Origin: Streptomyces diacarni
GTDB lineage: Bacteria; Actinomycetota; Actinomycetes; Streptomycetales; Streptomycetaceae
Reading direction: 5' to 3'
Assembly (NCBI RefSeq): GCF_003323715.1
Contig: NZ_QOIN01000025.1
Coordinates: 1-64,000 of the forward strand
Length of the DNA stretch: 64,000 nt
Part shown: positions 37,546 through 47,339 of the stretch, piece after piece
Layout: every line of letters begins with the position of its first letter
How positions within the stretch are numbered: the stretch's first letter is position 1
The notes under the pieces: model-generated
Told to the model about the DNA's origin: nothing
The model's database searches: none
The model's input: only the letters and a program-made list of their open reading frames with translations
Made by a program: the position numbers and the translations under genes

Positions 37546-39114
37546 ATGTGCGCATCAAGCGCGTCACCCAGTGAGCGCGCCCGCGGGCCGAGGAACACGG
37601 GAAGAAGGCCGGGAAAGTCGGCTGCGGCCGACGGCGGCCCGCGCGTCCTCGTGCTGGGCGCCGGAATCGCCGGCCTCGTGGTGGCCTACGAGTTGGAGCG
37701 CCTCGGATTCCGGGTGGAGGTACTCGAAGGCGCTCCGCACGTCGGCGGACGGATACGCACCCACCGCTTCGGCGCCGGGCCTGGTGCGCCTGCCGTGGAG
37801 CTCGGCGCCATGCGCATACCCGCAGACCACACGCACACGCTGACGTACGTACGGCTGCTCGGTCTGGAGGGAGAACTGCGCCCGTTCGCCACCCTGTTGT
37901 CCGAGGAGCGCGCGAAGCTGCGGACGGCCGGCGGATTCGTCCGCGTACAGGACGCCGCCCCGCACCTGTGCGCGGACTTCCGGGCGAAGGTGGGCCTTCC
38001 CCGCCCGCATCGCGCCGAAGACCGGCGAGCCGTGCTCTTCGGCGCCTGGCTGACGGCCGTGGTTGACGCCATCGCCCCCGCCGACCTGCGAGAGGAACTG
38101 AGCCGGGACATGGGACGGCGTCTCGTGGACATGGTGGCGCGCACCGATCTTGAGCCGTTTCTGCGCGGCCCCGACGCCGACCGGCTGGACCTGCAGGGGG
38201 TGTTCGCCGCGCACCCCCGACTGCGCGCGGCGTGCGGCGTCCGGCTCAACAGCTTCCTGGACGACGTACTGACCGAGACCAGCCCGCACCTGCTGCGCCT
38301 GTGCGGCGGAATGGACCGGCTGCCCAGGGCACTGGCACGCCGTCTGCGCGGGCCGGTGCGGTGCGGGCACCGGGCGGTGGCGCTCACCCTGGAGCGCGAC
38401 GAGGTGCGGGTCCTGGTGCGCGCGGGCCGCCGGACCCGCACGCACAGGGCGGAACTCGCCGTGTGCACCCTTCCCTTTCCGGCGTTGCGCGGGATGCGGC
38501 TCGGTGGGCTCGACGAGGACAAGCTGGCGGTGCTCGACGAGGTGGTCTACTGCCCGGCCACCAAGGTCGCCTTCCACTGCCGCGAACCGTTCTGGCCGCA
38601 CGACTCCGGTATCAGGGGTGGCGCGTCGTTCACCGGCGGACGCATCCGGCAGACCTACTACCCGCCCGTGGCGGATGCCACCGATGACGGCGCCGCGCTG
38701 GTGGCGAGCTACACCATCGGCCCGGAGGCGGCCTGGCTCGGCCGCCTGCCCCAGCGCCGACGCCACAGGCTGGTGCTCGACGAGTTGAGCACACTCCACC
38801 CCCAGTTGCGGCGGCCCGGCATGGTGCGGGCCGCGGTCAGCGTGGCCTGGGGCAGCGGTTCGCCCCTCGACGCCGGCTGCACCACGCGCTGGGGCATGGG
38901 CGCGCGGGAGGTCGAGGCCGAACGGGTCCGGGCCGCCCGGCCGGTGCACCGGCTGTTCTTCGCCGGTGAGCACTGCTCGACGGCCCCCGCGTGGATCGAG
39001 GGTGCCATCGAGTCGGCGCTGCGGGCGGTGGCCGGCGTGGCGCACTCCCCCGTCGTCCGGCGGCACGGCGCGCCTCCGGCGGGCAACGACGACACCGAAG
39101 GAGTCACGCGATGA
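37546..39114 (+). CDS. FAD-dependent L-tryptophan oxidase, RebO/StaO/VioA-like
   Basis: A 522-aa amine-oxidase-fold flavoprotein. FAD motif GAGIAG is at 38-43, followed by the ELERLGFRVEVLEG and GGRIRTHRF blocks. The substrate-Arg region is ELGAMRIP, and the C-terminal FAD segment is FFAGEHCSTAPAWIEGA. In indolocarbazole and violacein routes this enzyme oxidises L-Trp (or chloro-Trp) to the indole-3-pyruvate imine used by the next enzyme. Its stop overlaps the start of the RebD-like gene by 4 nt. GGGAG precedes the ATG. Confidence 0.9.
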   Translation: MCASSASPSERARGPRNTGRRPGKSAAADGGPRVLVLGAGIAGLVVAYELERLGFRVEVLEGAPHVGGRIRTHRFGAGPGAPAVELGAMRIPADHTHTLTYVRLLGLEGELRPFATLLSEERAKLRTAGGFVRVQDAAPHLCADFRAKVGLPRPHRAEDRRAVLFGAWLTAVVDAIAPADLREELSRDMGRRLVDMVARTDLEPFLRGPDADRLDLQGVFAAHPRLRAACGVRLNSFLDDVLTETSPHLLRLCGGMDRLPRALARRLRGPVRCGHRAVALTLERDEVRVLVRAGRRTRTHRAELAVCTLPFPALRGMRLGGLDEDKLAVLDEVVYCPATKVAFHCREPFWPHDSGIRGGASFTGGRIRQTYYPPVADATDDGAALVASYTIGPEAAWLGRLPQRRRHRLVLDELSTLHPQLRRPGMVRAAVSVAWGSGSPLDAGCTTRWGMGAREVEAERVRAARPVHRLFFAGEHCSTAPAWIEGAIESALRAVAGVAHSPVVRRHGAPPAGNDDTEGVTR

Positions 39115-42100
39115 GCGTGTTCGACCTGCCCCGGCTGCACTTCGCGGGCGTCGCGACGACCCGCCTGCCCACCGGGCCGCGCAGCGGACTGGTGGATCTG
39201 GCGACCCACCGGGTGCTGACGGAGGAGGGGCCGTTCCCCGCGGAGAGGCCCGCCGACGAGTACCACGCCTTCCTGGACGCGCGCGGCCCCCACTTCGACG
39301 AGCAGGGGCGCCCGGACCCGCACGGCGCGTTCAGCGCCGCCAAGGGCTGCGACTTCGAAGGCAACGGGCACTTCTCACTGGACGCGCAGGTGCTCTCGGT
39401 GGAGACCGCGCCGGGCGCGGGCGGCGGCCGCACCGAGGAGGACCCGTTGGTCGGCAGCAGTGTCGACGTCTGGGGGCACTACAACCCGTATCTGCGCACC
39501 ACCGTCAACCGCGCGCGGATCTTCGACCTCGATCCCGCCTCCCGGTGGACGACGGCGCTGATGGCCGGACGGTTCGGTCTCGGGCGGCGCGGCCGCTCGC
39601 ACGACGGCGCCTACGCGTTCACGGGCGGAGTGAAGGGCGTGCATCCGCCGCGCTGGGTGCACCTGGACCACATCGAGGAGGTCGGGGACCACCTTCTCGC
39701 GCCCGACCTGCGCTACAGCGCCGTCCACCAGTTCGCGATGGAGGCGGCGGAACTGGACTGGCTGCCCGGGGCCGCGGGCTCACCCGCCGCCGAGGCGCTG
39801 CGGGGCGCCGTACTGCACGGCGCCGATGGTGTCGTCGTCCAGTTCGCGCTGGACAACAGGGCCACACCGCGCAGCCCGAACGCGCCTGCCAGGTGGCGGG
39901 TGCGGGGAACCGTCGCCCCCTGGTACAGCGAAGAACTGCGCACCTGTCCTGCGGGGCGGCTGCTGGTCCCTGTGGCCGGCTCTCCGCTCCGCCACATGAC
40001 GGTCCGGGTGGCGCGGCAAGAGGTGGGCCTGAACATGGTCTCCGCCGTGCGGTTCGCCTCCCGGCAGCAGCGGTGCGCGGACGGGGCGCTGCACCGGCTT
40101 GGGCCGCCCCTCGGCGCGGGAGATCTCGAACTGCGCACCGTCGCCACGGACCGGCTGGTCGCCCGCGTCCCCCAGGCGGCGTACCTGGAAGGCGCCGAGG
40201 CGACCTCGGGCCTGGTCACCGTGGACGCCGAGCCCGGCTGGTGCGTGGCGGAGGAGGAGGGGCTGCGGCTGGTCGGAGCGGCGTCGTGCGGTGAGCGCCG
40301 CACGTTGCTCACGGAGCGGGAGACCACCATCGAGTCGGACCAGGCCCTGGTGGTGCTGCAGCATCGTTCCCCCGAAAGCGACCATGCCGTGCGGGTGCCG
40401 CTGCGCAGTTTCGTCAGGGGCAGGCCCGCGCCGGTGGGCGCCGTGCGGGTGCGCCAGTACCACAATCCGCGCGCTCTGCCGGGCGACCCGGTCGCCGGTG
40501 GTCCTGCGGCCCGCGTCGGTGACGCCGAACCGCTCGGCCTGTGCCACGACGGGGCCGCTTACGCGTCCCAGTGCACGGTCCGCACCGATGAACGGGGCAA
40601 CGGCGCGGTGACCCTGCGCGGGGAGCGGGCCGGCACCTGCCGCGTGCTGCTCACCGCCGAACCGCACACGGAGCCCTCCGTCGATCCCCACGCGCCGGGT
40701 TCCGCCTGGACCGCGTACGACGACGGGGACGCGCTGGGTTTCTGGGCCGGGGCAGGGGCTCTGGCGGTGCGCGTGCTTCCGGACGACCGGCACCTGGACG
40801 AGGTGCCGCGCGGTGAGGTCGACTTCGCCCTGGTACAGCGGGAGGTGTTCGCGTACTACGAGTACACGTCGTCCTTCATGCGTGCGGAGGTCTTCAGCCT
40901 CGCGGACCGCTGCAAGGTCGAGACGTACGCCGCCCTCATCGCGCAGATGTGCGATCCGGTCAACGCGTCGAAGACGTACTACATGCCGCCCAGCCGCGAC
41001 CTCTCCGAGGCCAAGACCCGACTGCTGGTGGCCTACCTGCGCAATCTCCAGGCGCGCGATCGGCCGCCTGTGACCCTGCCGGCCCGTGCGGCGACCGAGT
41101 CGGCGATCACCACCCGGGGCGAGCTGTGGCACACCCTCAAGCAGGCCGCGACGCTGGAGTTGGCCGTGATGCTCCAGTACCTGTACGCCGCCTACTCGCT
41201 GCCCACCTACGGCGCGGGACTGACCCACGTACGGCGCGGCACCTGGACGCCGCGGCAGCTCGAACTCGTCTGCGGCCAGGGTGGGACGACGCTGGACGAC
41301 GGGGTACGCGGCAGCCTGCTCGGCGTCGCCCGCGAGGAGATGATCCACTTCCTGCTCGTCAACAACATCATCATGGCGATGGGCGAACCCTTCCACCTTC
41401 CGGTGATCGACTTCGCCACCCTCAACACCGAACTGCCCGTTCCGCTCGACCTCGCTCTCGAACCGCTGAGCATCGGCAGCCTGCAGCGCTACATCGCCCT
41501 CGAACAGCCGGCCGCCTCGGTGCCCGTCCTGCACGGGGCCTCGGCGCCCACCGGCACGCCTGAACGCCGCCGCTTCACCTGGAGCACCATCAGCGAGCTC
41601 TACGCGGGCATCCGGGAAGGGCTGAGCCGGGTTCCCGACCTGTTCCTCGTCGAGCGGGGGCGCGGCGGCGGAGAACACCACCTCTTCCTGCGCGAGACGA
41701 TCGATACCGAAAACCCCGACTACCAGTTGGAGGTGGACGACCTGCCCAGCGCGCTGTTCGCGATCGACGTGATCACGGAACAGGGCGAGGGAGGAGCGGC
41801 CGTCACCGCCCCGCTCCGCCGCGCGGGCGGGCGGACACCGGCCCGGCGGCGCCTGCGAGGGAGGTCTCCCACTTCCACACCTTCACACGGATCGGCGAAC
41901 TGCTGGCCGAGGAGCGCGTGCCCGGCCCGCACGGACGACGGGTCCTGTGGAACCCCGCCTACCCGGTGCTGCGCAACCCGTCGCTGCACCCCGGCGAAGG
42001 CAACCGCACACAGGTGACGCACCCCACCGCGCGCACGGTGGCCCAGCTGTTCAACCGCTCGTACCACCTGGCGCTCCAGCTCATGGCACAGCACTTCGGG

Positions 42101-42412
42101 CAGCAGCCAGACGCCAGCCTGCGCAGGTCGCAGTTGATGAACGCCTCCATCGACGTGATGACGGGCATGATGCGACCGCTCGCCGAGCTGCTGGTCACCA
42201 TGGACTCAGGGCACCGCGGCCGGACGGCAGGACCCACCTTCGAACTCGACGCCGTACCCGCCGGCCCAGCGCGCCCGGACGTGGCACGCCGCGCCATCGG
42301 CCTGCGGTTCGCGCACCTGGCCGCCGCCGCACGCGCATGTCCTGCCGTCCCCGAGCAGGTCATCGGCATGATGCACTTCTACGCCGACCTCTTCCGGCAC
42401 GAGGCGACATGA
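39111..42412 (+). CDS. Chromopyrrolic acid synthase, RebD/StaD/VioB-like (frameshifted in this sequence)
   Basis: About 1100 aa if repaired. It opens with the family motif FDLPRLHFAGVATTRLPTG and has a ferritin-like iminophenyl-pyruvate dimer synthase region in its second half (LELAVMLQYLYAAYS, then REEMIHFLLVNNIIMAMGEPF). The heme enzyme couples two Trp-derived imines into chromopyrrolic acid. The first frame runs off after VITEQGEGGAA; from about 41866 the expected continuation (REVSHFHTFTRIGELL to the end at 42412) is in another frame. One missing base between about 41790 and 41870 explains it. The homology on both sides is strong, so a recent mutation or sequencing error is likely. The stop overlaps the P450 start. 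Confidence 0.9.
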
Positions 42413-43605
42413 CACCTCCCCTCCCGGGGTTCGACGTGCGGACCGTGCCCCTCGCCGACCCCTACCCGCACTACCGGCGGTACCGCGAACACGACCCGGT
42501 CCACCAGGCCCCGGACGGCTCCTGGTACCTCTTCCGCCACCGCGACGTGACCCGGGTGCTGACCGACCGCCGCTATCTGCGCGGCCCGCGCCCGGCACGC
42601 GTTCCGGCCGGCCTACCCCACCTGATGCGCAACACGGCACACTGGATGGTCTTCATGGACCCGCCGCGCCACACCCGGGTACGTGCCCTGGTCGCCGACG
42701 CCTTCACCCCGGCCGCGACAGCCGCGCTGCGCCCCCGCATCGCACAGTTGGCACACACCCTGGTGGCCGAGCTCGCCACCCGGCGGCAGGCCGACCTGGT
42801 GGCGGAACTGGCCGCCCCGCTGCCGCTGCTGGTCATCGGCGAACTGCTCGGCGTACCGGCCCAGGACCAGGGCTGGTTCCGGGAGCGCGCCCTCCGCCTC
42901 CAGCAGGCCACCAGGGCCCGCGCCGCCCATCGCGCCGACGCCTGGTCGGTGGCGGAGGCCGCAGCCCGCGACCTGGACGCCTACTTCCGCGCCGAACTCA
43001 CCCGGCGCAGGCGCCGACCGCGCCCCGGCACGGACCTCATCGGCACGATGGTGGCGCGCGCGGCCTCCTCGGGCCTCGGCGACGACGTCCTCGTCGGCAC
43101 GTGCGTACACCTGCTGACAGCAGGGCACGAGACGACCACCAACCTGCTGTGCAAGGGCCTGCTCGCCCTGCTCGCCCACCCGGACCAGCTCGCCACGCTG
43201 CGCGCCCGCCCTGAGCTGATGCCCGCCGCCGTCACAGAACTGGTCCGCTACGACGCTCCGGTGCAGATGGTCACCCGGCACTCCCCAGACCGCGCCCGGC
43301 TGGCCGGCCGTACCCTCCCCCGGGGAAGCCGCGTCGTCCTCGTACTCGGCTCGGCCAACCGCGACCCCGCACGCTTCGACGAACCCGACCGGCTGGACCT
43401 CTTCCGCGACGCCCGCCGCCACACCGGCTTCGGCCTGGGCATCCACTACTGCCTCGGAGCGCTGCTGGCCCGTGCCGAAGCGGAGATCGCCCTCGCCGAG
43501 CTGCTCCGTACGCTGCCCCGCCTGGCGCTGGCCGACGCCCCTGTCCGCTACGCCGACGACCTCGTCTTCCACGGTCCTGAACGCCTGCTCGTTCGCCCTG
43601 ACTGA
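42409..43605 (+). CDS. Cytochrome P450, RebP/StaP (CYP245)-like
   Basis: A 398-aa soluble bacterial P450. I-helix motif TAGHETT is at 237-243, then the ExxR in TELVRYD, and heme-binding FGLGIHYCLG with Cys348. RebP and StaP catalyse aryl-aryl coupling of chromopyrrolic acid to the indolocarbazole skeleton, normally with a RebC/StaC partner. ATG overlaps the RebD stop (ATGA), so oxidase, synthase and P450 form one coupled operon. Function is inferred from the operon more than from motifs, which are general P450 ones. Confidence 0.85.
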   Translation: MTPPLPGFDVRTVPLADPYPHYRRYREHDPVHQAPDGSWYLFRHRDVTRVLTDRRYLRGPRPARVPAGLPHLMRNTAHWMVFMDPPRHTRVRALVADAFTPAATAALRPRIAQLAHTLVAELATRRQADLVAELAAPLPLLVIGELLGVPAQDQGWFRERALRLQQATRARAAHRADAWSVAEAAARDLDAYFRAELTRRRRRPRPGTDLIGTMVARAASSGLGDDVLVGTCVHLLTAGHETTTNLLCKGLLALLAHPDQLATLRARPELMPAAVTELVRYDAPVQMVTRHSPDRARLAGRTLPRGSRVVLVLGSANRDPARFDEPDRLDLFRDARRHTGFGLGIHYCLGALLARAEAEIALAELLRTLPRLALADAPVRYADDLVFHGPERLLVRPD

Positions 43606-43636
43606 CCTTCCCCGCCACGCGCCGGGGCGGTGGAGG

Positions 43637-44047
43637 TCATCCGGGCTCGTGGGGTACCGGCCTGCCGTACTCGGCGACGGCCGCGAGCAGCCGGTGCGGC
43701 GCCTCGGGACTTCGACGGGCCACGCCCACGCCGCACCAGCGCCCGCGCACCGTCCAGACAGCCAGCTCGGCGACGTGCCAGCACAGCTCGCGCTCCGGTG
43801 CGGGCAGCTCGGCGCCGTCGGCCGCCGCCAGCAGGTGCGGCCCCAGGTCGAGGGTCCGGGCAGCTCCCCACCTCGCGGACAGCAGCGCGACCAGGGACTC
43901 GCGCTCGGCACGGATCTCCCGCTCGGCCTCCAGGGACTCCACGGCGTCGCCTTCGGGATCGACGGCAGCCGTACGCAAAGTGATCAGGTGGGCGCCGGGG
44001 ACCAGATGCAGACGCTCCACGGCTGCGAGATGGTGCGCGAGGTGCAT
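43637..44047 (-). CDS. Hypothetical protein
   Basis: A 136-aa soluble protein of unknown family, with an acidic/charged helix (ESLEAEREIRAERESLVALL) and a Trp/Val-rich C-terminal part (CWHVAELAVWTVRGRWCG). ATG 44047 begins MHLAHHLAAVERLHLVPG; the upstream frame extension lacks support. It converges on the P450 gene and diverges from the ROK regulator, so it probably does not belong to the tryptophan-dimer locus. Confidence 0.5.
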   Translation of the reverse strand: MHLAHHLAAVERLHLVPGAHLITLRTAAVDPEGDAVESLEAEREIRAERESLVALLSARWGAARTLDLGPHLLAAADGAELPAPERELCWHVAELAVWTVRGRWCGVGVARRSPEAPHRLLAAVAEYGRPVPHEPG

Positions 44048-44161
44048 GCGACCAGTCAACCTTCCGGTACCGACAGCCGGTTGGGCGGCGCTTCCGCTCG
44101 CGGCTACGCGGCCCCCGCGGGCGGGGTACCCGCGCCACTCGCCGTGATCGCCGGGAGCGGT

Positions 44162-44167
44162 TACGAT
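44162..44167 (+). promoter_or_regulatory. Candidate -10 box (TACGAT) for the ROK gene
   Basis: TACGAT lies 32 nt before the GTG start, and GGAGGCGGAG follows as ribosome-binding site. Confidence 0.35.
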
Positions 44168-44199
44168 CCGCCCCACGCGCACAGGCAGGGAGGCGGAGC

Positions 44200-45372
44200 G
44201 TGAGCGGTCTGAGCGGACGGGATCCGTCCCTGCTGCGGCGGATCAATTCCACGGTCGTGCTGCGGGCGCTGCGCGGACCGGCGACGCCGACGGCGCTGAC
44301 CCTCACCGAACTGGTGCACGCGAGCGGGCTGTCGCGCCCCACGGTCGAGGGCGTGGTGGAAGACCTCATCGCGGCGGGCCTGGTGGCCGAGGCCGAGGAC
44401 GACCCGGACCAGCCGCGCGGCACGGCGCGGCGCGGCCGCCCCGCGCGGCGGTTCCGCTTCCGTGCCGAGGCCGGCCACCTGCTGGGGCTGGAGATCGGCC
44501 CGCACCGGGTGGCCGCCGTCCTCTCGGACCTGACAGGCCGCATCCTGGGGTCTCTGACCCGGGAGATCGCCGAGACGGCACCGGCCGACGTACGGCTGGA
44601 GAAGTGCCGCGCCACCCTCGGCGAGCTGCTGCGCCGCACCGGCACCGCGCGGGACACGCTGCGCGCGGTCGGGGTCGGCACCCCGGGCATCGTGGAGGCC
44701 GACGGGACGGTGCACCTGGGCACGGCGCTGCCCGGCTGGACGGGCCTGGCACTCGGTGAGCGGCTGCGGCGCTCGTTCAGCTGCCCCGTGCTGGTGGAGA
44801 ACGACGCGAACGCCGCGGCGCTGGCCGAGCACTGGAAGGGCGCCGCGCGGGGCGTGGACGACGTGGTGATGGTGCTCGCCGGGCTGAGCCCCGGCGCGGG
44901 GTCGCTGATCGGCGGGAGGCTGCACCGGGGCTTCGGCGGCGCGGCCGGGGAGATCGGCGCGCTGCACCTGCTGGGCAGGGAGGCGACGCCGGAGCGGCTG
45001 CTGTCCACCACGGACGAGCCGCTGCACCCGCTCGACGAGGCGGCCGTGGCGCGGGTGTTCGCGCAGGCCAAGCGGGGCGACGACCAGGCGCGGCGCGCCA
45101 TGGACCGCTTCCTCGCCCGCCTGGTCCACGACGTGGCGGCGCTCGTGCTGGCACTCGATCCCGAGCTGCTGGTGGTGGGGGGCTGGGCCTCGGGCCTGGA
45201 CGGCGTGCTGGACCCGCTGCGTGCCGAGTTGGCGCGCTACTGCCTGCGGCCCCCGCGCGTGGCCCTCTCGCGCCTGGGGGAGACGGCCGTGGCGACGGGG
45301 GCGCTGCGGGTCGCCCTGGACCGCGCGGAGAACGAACTGTTCACACTGGACGAGGGCGAAGGAGCCCTCTAG
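44200..45372 (+). CDS. ROK family transcriptional regulator
   Basis: A 390-aa regulator. Winged helix is at about 8-75 (LTLTELVHASGLSRPTVEGV), then a ROK sugar-kinase-like domain with LGLEIGPHRVAAVLSDLTG, GVGTPGIVEADG and VENDANAAALAEHW. The Cys-rich zinc motif expected after GGAAGEIGALHLLG is missing (REATPERLLS instead), so it is a non-zinc ROK. It senses a sugar or sugar-phosphate, unknown which. It converges on a GntR gene that has its own sugar-regulator-type operator. Confidence 0.88.
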   Translation: MSGLSGRDPSLLRRINSTVVLRALRGPATPTALTLTELVHASGLSRPTVEGVVEDLIAAGLVAEAEDDPDQPRGTARRGRPARRFRFRAEAGHLLGLEIGPHRVAAVLSDLTGRILGSLTREIAETAPADVRLEKCRATLGELLRRTGTARDTLRAVGVGTPGIVEADGTVHLGTALPGWTGLALGERLRRSFSCPVLVENDANAAALAEHWKGAARGVDDVVMVLAGLSPGAGSLIGGRLHRGFGGAAGEIGALHLLGREATPERLLSTTDEPLHPLDEAAVARVFAQAKRGDDQARRAMDRFLARLVHDVAALVLALDPELLVVGGWASGLDGVLDPLRAELARYCLRPPRVALSRLGETAVATGALRVALDRAENELFTLDEGEGAL

Positions 45373-45399
45373 CCGGAGCCGTCGGCGGGAGGGTGCGGG

Positions 45400-46173
45400 T
45401 CAGCTCGCCATCAGGGAGATCGCGTCGCCGTCGCTGAACGACAGCCGGCAGGTGTCGGCCCGGTAGGTGGCGAGGGAGACCGCCGCCGTGCGGCCGTCGA
45501 CGAGGTAGCGGGTGGTGACGAGGAGCACCGGCGCGCCGGGCAGCCGGTCCAGACGGCGCGCGTCGTCGGCGCGTGCCGAACCGAGCTCGACGGTACGGTC
45601 CTGCCCGCCCAGCTCGCACTCGTGGAGTGCGCGCAGGACGGTGCGCGCGCGGGCCGTGGGGTGCGGTGTCCCGCCCGCGGCCTCGGCGCCTTCCGCGTCC
45701 GCGGGGACGGCGGGCACCGTGTCGGCGGGGACGTAGAGGATCTCGGACGCCACCTGCTGGCCGCCGGTCATCCGGCTGCGCCGCACCGCGTGCACGGGCG
45801 CTTCGGTGTCCACGTCGAGCAGCTGCGCCACGGTCGAGGGGGCCGCCACGTAGGCGTGGTCCTCGGTGTGCCAGGCGTCGCCCGGGGCGCCCGGCCAGGT
45901 GTGGGGGCCGCTTTCCGAGCCGACGTCCACGCCGACCCGGGGCGGTGCGACCGTCGTGCCGACGCCGCGGCGGCGCTGGAGGCGGCCCTCCAGTTCGAGC
46001 TGCTCCAGCGCCTGCCGGAGCGTCGCGCGGGCGACGCCGAAGCGGGCTGCCAGCTCGCGCTCGTTCGGCAGGATCTCGCCGACCGCGAACTCGGAGTCGA
46101 GCGCTTCGGACAGCACCGTCTTCAGGTGCCAGTACTTGGGCTCCGGCACCGTCTCCAGCTGCGTGGTCCCCAC
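45400..46173 (-). CDS. GntR (HutC/UTRA) family regulator
   Basis: A 257-aa regulator. N-terminal winged helix (PKYWHLKTVLSEALDS, then LPNERELAARFGVARATLRQ and EGRLQRRRGVGTTV) and C-terminal UTRA ligand domain (about 90-250). This is the layout of DasR-like regulators that sense phosphorylated amino sugars. GTG at 46173 has GGAGG 7 nt upstream. A perfect TTGGTC/GACCAA inverted repeat stands 110 bp upstream in the promoter shared with the divergent SDR gene. Confidence 0.88.
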   Translation of the reverse strand: MGTTQLETVPEPKYWHLKTVLSEALDSEFAVGEILPNERELAARFGVARATLRQALEQLELEGRLQRRRGVGTTVAPPRVGVDVGSESGPHTWPGAPGDAWHTEDHAYVAAPSTVAQLLDVDTEAPVHAVRRSRMTGGQQVASEILYVPADTVPAVPADAEGAEAAGGTPHPTARARTVLRALHECELGGQDRTVELGSARADDARRLDRLPGAPVLLVTTRYLVDGRTAAVSLATYRADTCRLSFSDGDAISLMAS

Positions 46174-46283
46174 CCTTGCCTCCGCAATCCCCGTTCGCCC
46201 AGCGGGCGGTGTGGCGGTGTTTCTGTGTCCTTGTTTTTTAAAGGCCCTTGCGTATGTCCCTGACGATAGGACGGCCCCCACCC

Positions 46284-46297
46284 TTGGTCAAGACCAA
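46284..46297. promoter_or_regulatory. GntR/HutC-type operator (TTGGTC-AA-GACCAA)
   Basis: A perfect 6-bp inverted repeat with a 2-bp spacer. It resembles the dre element of DasR (ACTGGTCTAGACCACT) and lies between the divergent GntR and SDR genes. Confidence 0.6.
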
Positions 46298-46368
46298 TCG
46301 ACGCGGTGCGCCGGAGGCGGTGTCCGCGCCGCCCGGCAGGCTCTTGCGGAGCCACCCGGGTGCTGAAA

Positions 46369-46385
46369 TGATCGATCATCGATCA
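46369..46385. promoter_or_regulatory. 17-bp palindrome upstream of the SDR gene
   Basis: TGATCGAT-C-ATCGATCA is a perfect 8-bp inverted repeat around a single base, ending 33 bp before the SDR start. Probably an operator, regulator unknown. Confidence 0.55.
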
Positions 46386-46418
46386 GACGTCTCGTCTCGC
46401 CCCGCCCCGGAGGAGCCC

Positions 46419-47192
46419 ATGCCCCGCCCCGACCACTCCTCCTCCCTCCAGCACGTCACCGTCGTCACGGGCGGAAGCCGGGGCATCGGCGCCGCGACGG
46501 CGCTGCGGCTCGCACGCGCCGGGCACCACGTGGGCATCGGCTACGTCCACGACGAGGAGGCCGCCGCCCGCACGGCGGAGGCGGTACGGGCGGCCGGCGG
46601 CGACGCGGTCACCGCACGGGTGGACACCAGCGACGCCGAGGCGGTCGACGGCCTCTTCGACACGGTGCGCTCCGCACTCGGACCGGTCACGGGACTGGTC
46701 AACAACGCGGGGATCACCGGACCGCTGGGCCGCTTCACCGAGACGGCACCCGAGGTGATGCGCCGGGTGGTGGACGTCAACGTGACGGGTGCGCTGCTGT
46801 GCGCCCGCCGCGCGCTGCGCGAGATGTCGACCGCGCACGGCGGGCAGGGCGGCGCCCTCGTGAACGTCTCCTCCTGCGCCGCCACACTCGGCTCTCCCGG
46901 CGAGTACGTGCACTACGCCGCCTCGAAGGCGGCGGTCGACGCGATGACGGTGGGCCTGGCCAAGGAGTTCACCGGCGAGGGCGTACGGGTCAACTGCGTG
47001 CAGCCGGGCTCCGTGCTGACCGGGATGCACGCCGCGATGGGGGACCCGGACCGTGCCTGGAAGAAGGCGGAGATCACACCGGCGGGACGCCCCGGCGAAC
47101 CCGAGGAGATCGCCGACGCCGTCGCCTGGCTGCTGTCCCCCGAGGCGTCCTACACCTCGGGGGCCGTGCTGCGGGTCGCGGGCGGCCTGTGA
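46419..47192 (+). CDS. SDR family oxidoreductase
   Basis: A 257-aa classical short-chain dehydrogenase. NADP motif TGGSRGIGAA, NNAG motif LVNNAGITGP, catalytic Ser in NVSSCAATLG and YxxxK in YAASKAAVDAMTVGLAKEF, then the PGSVLTGMHAA loop. It resembles glucose-1-dehydrogenase/FabG-like enzymes; the substrate is unknown. GGAGGAG lies just upstream of ATG 46419. Two different palindromes in its promoter suggest control by GntR and a second regulator. Confidence 0.88.
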   Translation: MPRPDHSSSLQHVTVVTGGSRGIGAATALRLARAGHHVGIGYVHDEEAAARTAEAVRAAGGDAVTARVDTSDAEAVDGLFDTVRSALGPVTGLVNNAGITGPLGRFTETAPEVMRRVVDVNVTGALLCARRALREMSTAHGGQGGALVNVSSCAATLGSPGEYVHYAASKAAVDAMTVGLAKEFTGEGVRVNCVQPGSVLTGMHAAMGDPDRAWKKAEITPAGRPGEPEEIADAVAWLLSPEASYTSGAVLRVAGGL

Positions 47193-47339
47193 CCCGCGGC
47201 GGCCGCCGCGACCGTCCCGGCACGCGGTCGCCGCGCCCTCACCGACATCGTCACGCGCCGCTCGCGGTCGCCGCCGCGCACCGAGGCTGCGCCCTCGCGG
47301 CTCCCCTCCCGCCGCGCTCGCCGGTCAGCCCGCAGCGCG

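Noticed and set aside
37546..43605. Violacein-type cluster
   Set aside because: RebO/RebD homologues are shared with VioA/VioB, but there is no VioE or VioC/VioD pair. The P450 and the RebC/StaC-like flavin enzyme fit indolocarbazole chemistry.
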